Assembly (NCBI GenBank): GCA_016783995.1
Contig: JADHVN010000042.1
Span: 1 to 11,545, forward strand
Length of the DNA stretch: 11,545 nt
Origin: Actinomycetota bacterium
GTDB taxonomy: Bacteria > Actinomycetota > Humimicrobiia > Humimicrobiales > Humimicrobiaceae
Direction: 5' to 3'
Part shown: piece after piece, positions 1 to 6,450 of the stretch
Layout of the letters: every line of letters starts with the position of its first letter
Position numbering within the stretch: the first letter of the stretch is position 1
Notes under the pieces: generated by a model
The model's database searches: none
What the model was told of the DNA's origin: nothing
The model's input: only the letters and a program-made list of their open reading frames with translations
Made by a program: the position numbers and the translations under genes

Positions 1-460
1 CTTTACAGATAATCTCACCTTTTGGAGGTTTACTGTATGTTTTTGTCTCAACAGTAAATATGCCATGGGGAGTAAGAATGACGTGATCTATATTAAAGTT
101 TCCAGCTACTATATCATGAAATATAACAAAACCCTGTCCGCGTAAATCATCGAATATCTCCGCAACTATTCTTTCACCATCTCTTCCCAATTTGTAAAAA
201 TTTATTTTTTTTACAAGATTAATTATTCGATATATACAATAAATAATAACTACTAAAGTTATTATTGATATTACGATCGGGAAATATTGAGACGGAAAAG
301 CCCGGGTTAGCCATGCTATAATTGTCACTACAATTAATAATGCAGGCATGAAGAATATCGTTAAACAATCTACTATATAATTTTGGATTTGTTCATCTAA
401 TGATTGACCTGCCACATGTAAAGGGCGTTTTTTTAAGGGAGATTTTTTGTTATTTTTCAT
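1..460 (-). CDS. Membrane-anchored NERD-domain protein, 3' end missing
   Basis: The frame opens at the ATG at 460-458 and stays open for 153 codons to the left edge, so the C-terminus is missing. A lysine-rich N-terminus is followed by two hydrophobic segments at about residues 33-52 and 60-80. A NERD (nuclease-related) domain begins at about residue 91 (LGRDGERIVAEIFDDL), continues through NIDHVILTPHGIFTVETK and shows the expected PD-(D/E)XK-like residues D125, E138 and K140. By family this is a restriction-like nuclease fold, here probably facing the cytoplasm on a membrane anchor. No substrate can be inferred, and a further domain may lie outside the window. The start is 4 bases after the upstream lipoprotein stop, so the two are probably co-transcribed. 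No clear Shine-Dalgarno is visible, which fits translational coupling. Confidence 0.85.
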   Translation of the reverse strand, partial: MKNNKKSPLKKRPLHVAGQSLDEQIQNYIVDCLTIFFMPALLIVVTIIAWLTRAFPSQYFPIVISIITLVVIIYCIYRIINLVKKINFYKLGRDGERIVAEIFDDLRGQGFVIFHDIVAGNFNIDHVILTPHGIFTVETKTYSKPPKGEIICK

Positions 461-464
461 TCTA

Positions 465-869
465 TTATTTAGTCATTAATACCATATAAGCAGCTGCTAT
501 TTCTTCCAACTTAAATCCGCTTGACCCATCTGGGATAGAGGTATCAAAATCATTTAATATTTGAAGTAAGGTTCTATTTATCCCCTTCTCTTTTAACAAT
601 CTTTGTGCGGTAACCGTTATGTCTGAAATATCAATTCTGCTATTAATTGTCTTTTTTTCTAAACTATCAAGGAGTATTTTGTAATTATTAATTATCAGGT
701 CTTCTTTATCTATAAATCCATTATCTATAGTAGCCATTTTGTATTCAACTGAATCAGGCAAATCATTTGTTGTAGATGATCCACCTGAAAAACAACAACC
801 GGTCAGTGCAAATAAAACCAGTATTACTGCAAAAATTGTTAATTTGATTTTCATTTCTTTTATATTCAT
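465..869 (-). CDS. Small putative lipoprotein
   Basis: The predicted 134-residue protein has a charged start, a hydrophobic stretch at residues 11-23 and a lipobox LTGC with the lipidation cysteine at C25. It should therefore be exported and lipid-anchored. The mature part is polar and mostly helical-looking, and I do not recognise a family. The second ATG (codon 6, at 854) would give a more typical signal peptide (MKIKLTIFAV). Neither start has a strong ribosome binding site, so the start is uncertain by five codons. It lies 4 bases upstream of the NERD gene, so the pair is likely an operon. No convincing promoter was found between it and the tnpB element. Confidence 0.75.
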   Translation of the reverse strand: MNIKEMKIKLTIFAVILVLFALTGCCFSGGSSTTNDLPDSVEYKMATIDNGFIDKEDLIINNYKILLDSLEKKTINSRIDISDITVTAQRLLKEKGINRTLLQILNDFDTSIPDGSSGFKLEEIAAAYMVLMTK

Positions 870-1027
870 AATTCTATTTATGTAGCGACATACTTATTTT
901 TTAATTCTTTCAATTACTTTATATTTTTACCCTATGCGGAAAATTTTAACACTAAAAAGCAATTTATAAAAACCCTTTAAAGGACTTCATCATATTATCA
1001 AAGTAAAAAAACTATTTTTTATACAAA

Positions 1028-1073
1028 CAGGCAGGAAAACTTATTCTCTTTTAAGAGATAAGATGAGAGCCTG
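1028..1073 (+). repeat. Left-end compound hairpin of the tnpB element
   Basis: An inner hairpin pairs CTTA-T-TCTCTT (1040-1050, T1044 bulged) with AAGAGA-TAAG (1053-1062) over a two-base loop. It sits inside an outer stem CAGGC (1028-1032) / GCCTG (1069-1073). Such imperfect subterminal hairpins are what Y1 transposases recognise at IS200/IS605 ends. The position about 60 bases upstream of the tnpB start fits a left end. Confidence 0.5.
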
Positions 1074-1131
1074 GAATTTAATTTGCAAATAAATAATAAT
1101 TGTGCAAATATATAAAGGAACAAAAAGAAAT

Positions 1132-2316
1132 ATGATAAAGAGAACCTACAAATATAGAATATATCCAACAAAGGCCCAGCAAGAGATTCTTGAAGAACAT
1201 CTTTCTCTTTGTCGCTGGTTGTATAATCATTTCTTAGAAGAAAGAAAAACCTTATATGAAAAGAATAAAACAAAGGTTACTTGTTATGATCAAATTAAAG
1301 AGATACCTAAACTTAAGAAAGAAAAACCAGAACTGAAGAAAGTCTATTCTCAAACACTTCAAGATACAGCCAGAAGATTAGATAAAGCATTTCAGAATTT
1401 TTTTAGAAGAGTCAAAGAAAATAAAAAAGGAAAGAATAAGAAGCCGGGTTATCCAAGATTTAAAGGATACTTAAGATATGACAGTATTATCTATCCTCAG
1501 TCAGGGTTTAATCTAAAAGATAATAAACTCATTCTCTCCAAGATTGGTTCTCTTAAAATCAAGCTCCATCGAGAAATTGAAGGAAATATTAAAACCTTGA
1601 CACTTAGAAGAACAACTACTAACAAGTGGTATGCCTGCTTTTCAGTAGAGACTGGAAAAGAGTTACCAGGGAAAATGGAAATTGAAAATATAGTTGGTTT
1701 AGATGTGGGACTTGCAAGTTTTTTAACTACCAGTAAAGGTGAAAAGATAGACAATCCCAGATATTTAAGAAAATCAGAAGAAAAACTAGCTAAACTCTCC
1801 AAATGTCACTCTAAAAAGGGTCTCAAAAGTAAAAATAGAAAGAAGTCAAGGATAAGAATAGCTAAATTACATGAGAAAATATGCAATCAGAGAATAGATT
1901 TCTTGCACAAATTAAGCAGTAGGTTAGTAAAGAACTTTCAACTGATTGCTTTCGAGAAACTAAATATTAAAGCAATGATAAAGAACCGTCACTTATCAAA
2001 GTCGATATCAGATGCTTCTTGGTCAAGATTTCTCCAACAGCTCAGATATAAAGCGGAAGAAGCTGGTGTCTGGGCAATAGAAGTTAATTCCAAGAATACC
2101 ACTCAAGTATGCAGTGGCTGTGGGGCTATTGTTTCAAAAACATTAGCTACCAGGATACATAAATGTCCCCAATGTATTCTAACAATAGATAGAGATGTTA
2201 ATGCAGCCAGAAACATACTTAAGTTAGCTTTAAGTACCGTAGGAACTACGGGAATCAACGCCTGTGGAGTTGAGAGGTTACTCCCGACTATGAAGCAGGA
2301 AGCTCTATCACTTTAG
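1132..2316 (+). CDS. tnpB: TnpB, RNA-guided endonuclease (IS200/IS605 OrfB)
   Basis: The ATG at 1132 gives 394 residues beginning MIKRTYKYRIYPT, the usual TnpB N-terminus. It is preceded by AAAGGAA at 1114-1120. A GTG at 1102 would add ten residues and is less likely. Numbered from 1132, the RuvC catalytic residues are intact: D191 in VGLDVGLASF, E275 in AFEKLNIKAM, and the DRD motif at 353-355 (DRDVNAARNI). A four-cysteine zinc finger is also intact: C327, C330, C345 and C348 (CSGCG...CPQC). By family, TnpB cuts double-stranded DNA next to a target-adjacent motif, guided by an RNA from the element's right end, and helps the element persist at its site. There is no truncation or frameshift, so the protein should be active. 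It faces xerC tail to tail. Confidence 0.93.
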   Translation: MIKRTYKYRIYPTKAQQEILEEHLSLCRWLYNHFLEERKTLYEKNKTKVTCYDQIKEIPKLKKEKPELKKVYSQTLQDTARRLDKAFQNFFRRVKENKKGKNKKPGYPRFKGYLRYDSIIYPQSGFNLKDNKLILSKIGSLKIKLHREIEGNIKTLTLRRTTTNKWYACFSVETGKELPGKMEIENIVGLDVGLASFLTTSKGEKIDNPRYLRKSEEKLAKLSKCHSKKGLKSKNRKKSRIRIAKLHEKICNQRIDFLHKLSSRLVKNFQLIAFEKLNIKAMIKNRHLSKSISDASWSRFLQQLRYKAEEAGVWAIEVNSKNTTQVCSGCGAIVSKTLATRIHKCPQCILTIDRDVNAARNILKLALSTVGTTGINACGVERLLPTMKQEALSL

Positions 2317-2332
2317 GGATAGAGTAGTTCAC
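2237..2332 (+). ncRNA. Predicted TnpB omega-RNA scaffold and right end
   Basis: The 3' end of tnpB is rich in pairing. CCGTAG/CTACGG (2237-2242 with 2246-2251, loop GAA) is perfect, TCAAC (2255-2259) pairs with GTTGA (2269-2273), and CTCTATC (2303-2309) pairs with GATAGAG (2318-2324). The tnpB stop codon (TAG, 2314-2316) lies in the loop of the last hairpin. In characterised TnpB systems the guide RNA overlaps the tnpB 3' end and its guide is read from the flank beyond the right end. Here that flank begins TCTATTTTGCTTCTGCTCTG (2333-2352), which is antisense to the xerC 3' end. The RNA's 5' start is not determined. Confidence 0.6.
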
Positions 2333-2333
2333 T

Positions 2334-3248
2334 CTATTTTGCTTCTGCTCTGGGATGAAATTTCCTGTAGTCTTTCTTTAATTTTTTAATATTTAAATGC
2401 GAGTATATCTGTGTGGTAGATATGTTTTCATGCCCCAGAAGTTCTTGAATTTCCCTTATTCCCGCTCCTTCCTGAAGCAGATGAGTAGCAAAACTATGTC
2501 TGATACTATGAGGTGTGATATTTTTACCAATAACTGCTTTTTTTACATATTTTTTAACTATAGTTCTTATGCTGCGTGAGGATAATCTTTTCCCAAATTT
2601 ATTTAAAAATAAATGGTTATCCCTTATATATCTATCTTTACGCGAATAAGTTAATTTACTTCTTACTTGCAGATATTTTTTTATCCAGAATATTGCAGTC
2701 TGATTTAAATAAACCTGTCTCTGTTTTCTACCCTTACCGGTAACTATTATTTCGCTATTTTCAAGATCAATATCACCAGTTTTTAAACCTTCCACCTCGC
2801 TTATTCTGGCACCAGTAGAATAAAGTAATTCAAGTATAGTTCTATCCCTGATTTCTAAATCATTTTCAGGCTTGAGGTTATTAAAAAGCCTTTCCATTTC
2901 ACTTATAGACATAAAAGAGTAAAACCGGTGACGCTTGCGGGGAACATTTATTGCCTGGGTTAACTGAAAATCAATATAACCATTTCTTTCAAGAAATCTA
3001 AAGAAGTTGATGAAGGAAGAGTACTTTCTGATAATAGTTCTGTTTGAATAATTATTACTATCTAAAGATTTAAGAAAACCTCTGAAAATATCTAAATTTA
3101 TCCTGGCAGTTTCATTAATATCCTTACCTTTTAAAAAATGCAAAAATTGTAAGATATCTTTTTGATAGGAATTTATAGAATTTAGAGATAAATTTTTTTC
3201 ATATTTTAAGTACTTTATATATAGTTCCAGACAATTAAATAAATCCAT
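2334..3248 (-). CDS. xerC: Tyrosine recombinase XerC-type
   Basis: The protein has 304 residues, the usual Xer length. An N-terminal SAM-like core-binding domain occupies about 1-95 and the catalytic domain about 110-304. All active-site residues are present: R148 (STGARISE), K172 (GKGRKQR), H247 and R250 (HSIRHSFATHL), H273 (LGHENISTTQ) and nucleophile Y282. Xer recombinases resolve chromosome dimers at dif, usually as a XerC/XerD pair. The choice of XerC rests on the dprA-side position, so it could be the sole Xer of this genome. I chose the ATG at 3248 because GGAGG lies 6 bases upstream; a GTG at 3263 would place that ribosome binding site inside the gene. The 3' end abuts the tnpB element, yet the C-terminus (KFHPRAEAK) has normal length. 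Confidence 0.92.
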   Translation of the reverse strand: MDLFNCLELYIKYLKYEKNLSLNSINSYQKDILQFLHFLKGKDINETARINLDIFRGFLKSLDSNNYSNRTIIRKYSSFINFFRFLERNGYIDFQLTQAINVPRKRHRFYSFMSISEMERLFNNLKPENDLEIRDRTILELLYSTGARISEVEGLKTGDIDLENSEIIVTGKGRKQRQVYLNQTAIFWIKKYLQVRSKLTYSRKDRYIRDNHLFLNKFGKRLSSRSIRTIVKKYVKKAVIGKNITPHSIRHSFATHLLQEGAGIREIQELLGHENISTTQIYSHLNIKKLKKDYRKFHPRAEAK

Positions 3249-3263
3249 ATTTACCCTCCGCAC

Positions 3264-3293
3264 CGTAAAACCCCGCCATTTAAGGGGAGGATG
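3264..3293 (-). repeat. Short hairpin resembling a solo insertion-sequence end
   Basis: The gap between the 143-codon gene and xerC reads, on the minus strand, GACATCCTCCCC, a short loop, GGCGGGG, then TTTTACGG. A stem of about six pairs forms between CCTCC-CC and GG-C-GGGG. As I recall, ends of many IS200/IS605- and IscB-type elements have a similar layout: GACATCC, a C-rich arm, a G-rich arm, then ATTCCTACGG. It could be a decayed solo end, a tiny MITE-like remnant, or a weak terminator with only four T's after the stem. It directly precedes the xerC ribosome binding site. Confidence 0.4.
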
Positions 3294-3725
3294 TCAAAAA
3301 TAATCACTCTCAATATCCTTCATCTTTACTTTTATAACCTCCCTCATTTCCATTATTTCTCCCAATCCAGGAGATTTTTCGTCTTTTTCTTTTTCTATCT
3401 CTAATGGATTAAAATCATGCGTTTTTGCTTTATTAAAAAAAGATTTAAGTTTATTTATCATATCAACGATCATATATCTTATTTTGTCTGATCTATAATC
3501 AATCTTTAAATTCTCTTTAGCTAAATCATCAAGTATTGTATCAAATTTACTAAAAGTATCTTCTAAAATAATACTGGTCTTCCCGGTATCAAGTTTCTTT
3601 TTTGCCAGCATTCCGGCTATAATCTTCTTTAAATCCTTTCTGATAATATTATCATACTGGTACAATGTATACCCCAGGGGATTCTTGGGTCTTCCTACTT
3701 TCTTCTTTCTCCTGAATAATGCCAT
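3294..3725 (-). CDS. Hypothetical basic/helical protein, 143 aa
   Basis: I do not recognise this gene. The N-terminus is strongly basic (FRRKKKVGRPKNP), with a GRP core flanked by lysines that resembles an AT-hook, which suggests but does not prove nucleic-acid binding. The rest is lysine/glutamate-rich and probably helical. There is no membrane segment or signal peptide, and the last 40 residues are acidic and disordered-looking. The ATG at 3725 has GGGAG nine bases upstream. It sits between dprA and xerC, the position topA often takes in other bacteria, but it has no topoisomerase motif and is far too short. Co-transcription with dprA (59-base gap) and xerC is likely. Confidence 0.7.
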   Translation of the reverse strand: MALFRRKKKVGRPKNPLGYTLYQYDNIIRKDLKKIIAGMLAKKKLDTGKTSIILEDTFSKFDTILDDLAKENLKIDYRSDKIRYMIVDMINKLKSFFNKAKTHDFNPLEIEKEKDEKSPGLGEIMEMREVIKVKMKDIESDYF

Positions 3726-3784
3726 TCTTTTATGCTCCCTGCCAGTTCCTAATTAAAAAATATATTATTATTTTAATATAAAAT

Positions 3785-4918
3785 TTAAAATAATCTACTA
3801 TATTTATTAAAACTATCTTCTTTAATTAGCTGCTTAATCTCAAGAGATGTCAAAATCCTCAAAACTTCTTTAACCTCTATTTTTGAATATTTTACTATTT
3901 CCTCCACACTTTTCGGGTTGTATCCAATAAAATCATAGACCTTAAGCTCATTATTATCAAGATTTGCACCCTGCTTATCATTTGCTTGCTGGTTGTTATT
4001 ATAACTACTGTTTCCACACAATTTTAAGATTCCCTCAGAATACTGGGAAAATTCCTCCAATATGTCATCAATGCTTTCAACTAACTTTGCGCCGCTTTTT
4101 ATTAGCCTGTGACATCCCCTGCTCATTGGATTAAAAATATTTCCCGGAATTGCGAATACCTCTCTGTTTTGCTGTAGTGCCATTTCGCAGGTTATTATTG
4201 CTCCACTTTTCTCTCCAGCTTCGATAACTACAACACCTCTGCAAAGACCGCTGATTATTCTATTTCTAACCGGAAAATTGTTTTTGAGTGGCGGAGTTTT
4301 TGGAAGAAATTCAGTTATTATACTGCCATTCGAAAGTATTTCCTCATATAAATATTTATTCTCAGGAGGATAAATGATATCAATACCACAACCCAGTACC
4401 CCGATGCTCCCACCTTTTTCTTCTAATGCTGCCTTATGGGCATAGCTGTCAATTCCAACTGCAAGACCGCTTACAACTGTTATTCCAATTTTTGATAGAT
4501 TTCTACTTATATATCCGGCTACTTCCCGCCCATAAGCAGTACATTTCCTGCTGCCGACAATGGCAATACTAAATTGTGCTTTCTTTATTTTATTTCCTCT
4601 GAAAAATAATAACGGAGGGGGTAAATATATCTGCCTTAATATGTCAGGATAACTATTCTCGCCAATATCAAGCAAGCCTACTTCATTTTTTAAAATGAAA
4701 TCAACCACTTCCTGGTAACAGTTATTACTGTGATTAAAATCAATATAATCTTCTCCATTCGTTCCATATTCCAGCTTCAAACTTTTATATTTATAAAAAT
4801 AATCCAGGGTTTTATTTATATCACCATAATTTCTCCTATATATTTCTATAAATCTTGCTGGTTTAACTTTCTTCTCAACCAGTATATATAATATTTTTTT
4901 ACCATTAGTGTTTTTCAT
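3785..4918 (-). CDS. dprA: DNA-processing protein DprA (Smf)
   Basis: The 377-residue protein has a divergent N-terminal region (1-80) and a Rossmann-like DprA core at about 85-290. Core motifs are VGSRKCTAYG (121-130), SGLAVGID (150-157), FPVRNRIISG (215-224), EAGEKSGAIIT (233-243) and FAIPGN (255-260). A C-terminal winged helix follows at about 325-377 after a Q/N-rich linker (305-323). DprA binds incoming single-stranded DNA and loads RecA during natural transformation; in non-competent bacteria it may serve recombination. The ATG at 4918 lies one base after the iscB stop and has no Shine-Dalgarno beyond TTGAG directly at the codon, so initiation may depend on translational coupling. It belongs to the same transcription direction as comM, the 143-codon gene and xerC. 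Confidence 0.95.
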   Translation of the reverse strand: MKNTNGKKILYILVEKKVKPARFIEIYRRNYGDINKTLDYFYKYKSLKLEYGTNGEDYIDFNHSNNCYQEVVDFILKNEVGLLDIGENSYPDILRQIYLPPPLLFFRGNKIKKAQFSIAIVGSRKCTAYGREVAGYISRNLSKIGITVVSGLAVGIDSYAHKAALEEKGGSIGVLGCGIDIIYPPENKYLYEEILSNGSIITEFLPKTPPLKNNFPVRNRIISGLCRGVVVIEAGEKSGAIITCEMALQQNREVFAIPGNIFNPMSRGCHRLIKSGAKLVESIDDILEEFSQYSEGILKLCGNSSYNNNQQANDKQGANLDNNELKVYDFIGYNPKSVEEIVKYSKIEVKEVLRILTSLEIKQLIKEDSFNKYSRLF

Positions 4919-4919
4919 C

Positions 4920-6377
4920 TCAAAAACATGGCTCGGAAACCCCTTCCGTAAGAGAGGGGAGTAGAGCTATCCTTCTTTCTACAAGTAAAGTTTTAGCACT
5001 TTCTAAAAGTTTTAGTTGACTGTGTTTTACCGAAGAAGATAATTTTTCTCCAGTCAACATTCTAATATCAAAATATCCAGTTTTTCTTCTACCAAATACA
5101 AAACACTCAATACCTTTCCATAGCACCTTATCGTATCTCTGAAAGCCAAAGGTAAATCTATTAGCAGTGTTTCTAATATGGCTTCTATTCCCTTTAAATA
5201 GCTTTCTATTACACTTCCTGACCTGTTGTATAAGATAACCGGAAGTCCTTTGCTGCCTATTTCCTCCTGCAATAATAAAAGCATCGTTAGAATGTGATTT
5301 AGCCAGTCCCAGCTCTATTCTTTTACTTTTAGTAATATAGCCATAGGTATGAGAAACACTGTTACCTAACTCTATAAGCTTATTAACTAACTTCCATCTT
5401 ACTGTATTCATAAAAGTTTCAGCTTTGAAACCATTAGCTGATTTAACTGTAAGCTCAAGCCTACCTTTAGATACTTTACTATGACAGGTATTGCAAAGAG
5501 TAATAAGATTATCAGGTCTATCTCCACCGGTCTGTCTTGATTCTAAATGATGTACTTCAAGTACCGGGTCTTTCGATTTACCTTTACAGTTCTGGCAGGT
5601 ATGATTATCTCTAAAAATAACATACTCTCTTGTATTCCAGAAATTTTTCTGTACCCCATTTTGATAACCTTCTCCTTCAATCTCAGGATCCTTAATCTTC
5701 TGAATATCAAAAGAAGCTACCTCTACATTAATCCTTGAGATAGGAAGAATTTCTTTAACCCTTCCAATAAGCTTAAAGTAGCTATCGAGTTTGTGCTGAA
5801 TAGAGGGAGCAAGCCATCCAGAATCTTTCTTTCGGTTAAGAAACCTTACTTTACGATACCAGGTTTTACGGGACCTTCGGCTTCTGCGGTACTGCCTTCT
5901 CTCAGAATTAAGTTTAACGATATCATCTCTCAAGTTAACTTCTGCAGAAAACAATTCTTGTTTTCTACTAACAGCAGACAGGCCAACATGACTGTAACCA
6001 CAATCTACGCCCAAGGCAATATCCTGCTTAGCTTCTCCGGTAGAAGTAGTTAACTGAATAGTAAATGGGCTTCTTCCTACCACTTTAGCTTTACTTTCTT
6101 TAAGCAGCATCTTAGCTTTCCTGGGGCTACAAGGCATCAAGGGGTCTCCTCTTTGGTTAAGAACATATACAACAGTAGAGTTTTTATAACAGATACTCTC
6201 AAGTTCTGTCCCGGAACTCCTAAAACCGGTTGGAGCCGCATCGGAGCTGTTAAAAGAAGTTTTTAAGCATGCCACACTGCCCCTACCCTCAGGGCTGTTT
6301 AATGGCAGACCACAGTTGCTACAGTCTTGCGGAATAACTGTAGGTGTGTATGTATTTCTTTCTTTTAACTTCTGCAT
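4920..6377 (-). CDS. iscB: IscB, RNA-guided HNH/RuvC endonuclease
   Basis: This is a full-length IscB, the Cas9-ancestor family. The PLMP domain lies at about 70-110 (VYVLNQRGDPLMPCSPRKA). RuvC-I has D125 (GVDCGYSHVG), an arginine-rich bridge helix covers 160-184, and RuvC-II has E219 (INVEVASFD). The HNH domain has C261/C264, H276/H277 (LEVHHLESRQTGGDRPDN), N290 and C295/C298. RuvC-III has H362/D365 (SHSNDAFII), and a C-terminal domain occupies about 380-450. All catalytic residues of both nuclease domains are present. The ATG at 6377 has AGGAGG ten bases upstream and a stop just before it. Residues 1-66 precede PLMP and are encoded by DNA that also looks like the guide RNA, so they may be a by-product of an open frame. 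A later GTG start (codon 35) is possible. The last codons overlap the element's right end. Confidence 0.93.
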   Translation of the reverse strand: MQKLKERNTYTPTVIPQDCSNCGLPLNSPEGRGSVACLKTSFNSSDAAPTGFRSSGTELESICYKNSTVVYVLNQRGDPLMPCSPRKAKMLLKESKAKVVGRSPFTIQLTTSTGEAKQDIALGVDCGYSHVGLSAVSRKQELFSAEVNLRDDIVKLNSERRQYRRSRRSRKTWYRKVRFLNRKKDSGWLAPSIQHKLDSYFKLIGRVKEILPISRINVEVASFDIQKIKDPEIEGEGYQNGVQKNFWNTREYVIFRDNHTCQNCKGKSKDPVLEVHHLESRQTGGDRPDNLITLCNTCHSKVSKGRLELTVKSANGFKAETFMNTVRWKLVNKLIELGNSVSHTYGYITKSKRIELGLAKSHSNDAFIIAGGNRQQRTSGYLIQQVRKCNRKLFKGNRSHIRNTANRFTFGFQRYDKVLWKGIECFVFGRRKTGYFDIRMLTGEKLSSSVKHSQLKLLESAKTLLVERRIALLPSLTEGVSEPCF

Positions 6378-6446
6378 AGTTCTTATGCCTCCTAGTCAAC
6401 CAAGCTTGTCTTCACAAGCCCCGTCCGTTAGGGCGGGGTAGTTGAC
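4930..6446 (-). mobile_element. IscB-type IS200/IS605-like element between comM and dprA
   Basis: The left end (upstream of iscB) begins at GTCAAC (6446-6441, minus strand), followed by CCCCG...CGGGG and GCTTGT/ACAAGC hairpins. The right end lies inside the last iscB codons, with a CCCCT/AGGGG hairpin (4940-4944 with 4955-4959) followed by GTTTCCGAGCC. The two ends share the pattern CTACYCCC. No tnpA is present, so it is non-autonomous. The exact right boundary (about 4930) is inferred. The inserted DNA separates comM from dprA, which are normally adjacent, without breaking either. Confidence 0.75.
6180..6446 (-). ncRNA. Predicted IscB omega-RNA overlapping the iscB 5' end
   Basis: Starting at the left end, on the minus strand, GTCAAC (6441-6446) can pair with GTTGAC (6395-6400). 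This closes a junction holding two hairpins: CCCCG-C-CC/GG-A-CGGGG (6419-6438, one mismatch) and perfect GCTTGT/ACAAGC (6404-6419). Further in, GCATA/TATGC (6374-6388) encloses the iscB ATG. TGCCA/TGGCA (6303-6307 with 6270-6274) surrounds a GCCC/GGGC stem (6279-6295). In known IscB loci the omega-RNA lies upstream of the gene with its guide 5' of the scaffold, from the flank. That flank here is CAGCATCTGTATATGAGTAT (6466-6447), the comM 3' end. The 3' limit is a guess. Confidence 0.65.
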
Positions 6447-6450
6447 ATAC

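Larger units (their letters stand above)
1015..2332 (+). mobile_element. IS200/IS605-type element carrying tnpB only
   Basis: The unit consists of a left-end hairpin cluster (1028-1073), tnpB, and a right-end hairpin (2303-2324) followed by TAGTTCAC. This is the usual architecture of single-stranded-transposition IS200/IS605 elements. No Y1 transposase (tnpA) gene is present, so movement would need TnpA supplied in trans. The right boundary is placed at the end of TTCAC (2332), one base before the xerC stop codon. The left boundary is an estimate, because the cleavage tetramer or pentamer upstream of the left hairpin cannot be fixed without an empty-site comparison. The rest of 870-1100 is A/T-rich and non-coding, with a 10-base palindrome CCTTTAAAGG at 974-983. 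Confidence 0.75.

Noticed and set aside
974..983. Palindrome CCTTTAAAGG as an attachment or regulatory site
   Set aside because: A single short palindrome in A/T-rich intergenic DNA with no second copy or neighbouring feature that depends on it.
1084..1110. TGCAAATA repeated at 1084 and 1103 upstream of tnpB as promoter or iteron
   Set aside because: Only two copies, and no properly spaced -35/-10 pair; A/T richness explains it.
2303..2324. Hairpin after tnpB as a rho-independent terminator
   Set aside because: No T run follows; position and the trailing TTCAC fit an IS200/IS605 right end and guide-RNA hairpin better.
3249..3263. GTG at 3263 as xerC start
   Set aside because: It would put the GGAGG ribosome binding site inside the gene; the ATG at 3248 has ideal spacing and gives the usual Xer length.
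5793..6053. Plus-strand open frame opposite iscB
   Set aside because: It lies entirely within the conserved IscB coding region on the other strand and has no recognisable motif; several other antisense frames (9935-10153, 10290-10532, 10903-11097, 1019-1273) were dropped for the same reason.
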